In this document: piece after piece, positions 63,726 to 64,000 of the stretch
How the letters are laid out: the number at the start of each line of letters is the position of its first letter
How positions within the stretch are numbered: position 1 is the first letter of the stretch
Assembly (NCBI GenBank): GCA_905182985.1
Contig: CAJJDN010000097.1
Coordinates: forward strand, 187,090 to 251,089
DNA: 64,000 nt
Reading direction: 5' to 3'
DNA from: Paramecium sonneborni
Taxonomy: Eukaryota; Ciliophora; Oligohymenophorea; Peniculida; Parameciidae
Notes under the pieces: generated by a model
Told to the model about the DNA's origin: nothing
Databases searched by the model: none
The model's input: only the letters and a program-made list of their open reading frames with translations
Translations under genes and position numbers: made by a program

Positions 63726-64000
63726 AAAAAAACTAACCAATATTAATCTATTAATTTATTTATTTTTTTAAATCTCTTAAACACTTTAATCTTTAAATAC
63801 TTAAAATATCTTTTCATTGATAAATATATCAAATAAAATCTTCATAAATACTTTATAGTTTTATTTTGTAATTAGAGACATAAAAATTGGATAATTATCA
63901 TTGTATTAATCTTTTTAAATTAATGAGTAAGAGAAAGGATATTTAAATCTACTTTGATTATAAGAAACAAGCTTCTATAGCAATTTGAAATGATTATAGA

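Noticed and set aside
63923..64000. Short plus frame MSKRKDIQIYFDYKKQASIAI at the window end
   Set aside because: It meets a TGA after about 20 codons and the window ends; it could be a first exon but cannot be supported.

Overview
This is AT-rich (roughly three-quarters A+T) nuclear DNA from a ciliate, almost certainly Paramecium. Conserved families read through only if TAA and TAG encode glutamine and TGA is the sole stop: the kinesin P-loop GQTGAGKT, the Rab WDTAGQE motif and the dynein WD repeats all use TAA or TAG at conserved Gln positions. Coding frames are broken by very short GT...AG introns, mostly 22-30 nt. Genes are packed on both strands with short intergenic gaps. I annotated by reading the ciliate code and splicing these mini-introns by hand, so most genes are far longer than standard-code ORFs suggest.

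Layout. 1-5.4 kb: a fragment, a CAMK-type kinase and a C2H2-finger gene, confused by a 1-base N at 3393 whose two flanks repeat the same ~1.25 kb. The two copies differ by a 28-bp TA-bounded insert that looks like an internal eliminated sequence (IES). 5.4-14.7 kb: a trichocyst-matrix-type secretory protein, a mini chromodomain-like protein, several hypotheticals, a second N at 12472 with identical 1.07-kb flanks, and an importin-alpha-like ARM-repeat protein. 15-24.3 kb: an ARL1-like GTPase, coiled-coil genes (two of them tandem paralogues), dynein light chain LC8 and an EF/EH-hand-like protein. 24.4-33.2 kb: an N-terminal-motor kinesin, a long coiled-coil protein, ciliary outer-arm dynein intermediate chain DNAI1 and a helical protein. 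33.2-42.4 kb: splicing factor ISY1, a Tctex1 light chain, a shortened KDEL receptor, a TTLL glutamylase, Rab2-like, a class I aminotransferase, a cyclophilin and a B-box/SPRY-like protein. 42.7-43.8 kb: a C-depleted tract next to a GC-richer, non-coding block. 43.8-51.1 kb: an ankyrin protein, an OSBP (PH + ORD), a probable pseudogene and a CaMK-like kinase. 51.5-60.1 kb: a very large IP3-receptor-like calcium-release channel. 60.2-64 kb: hypotheticals and KTI12.

Functional themes are cilia and microtubules (DNAI1, LC8, Tctex1, TTLL, kinesin, coiled coils), secretory traffic (ARL1, Rab2, KDEL receptor, OSBP, trichocyst matrix) and calcium signalling (IP3R-like channel, two CAMK-type kinases). 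No operons are expected. I see no rRNA, tRNA, CRISPR or transposase gene.
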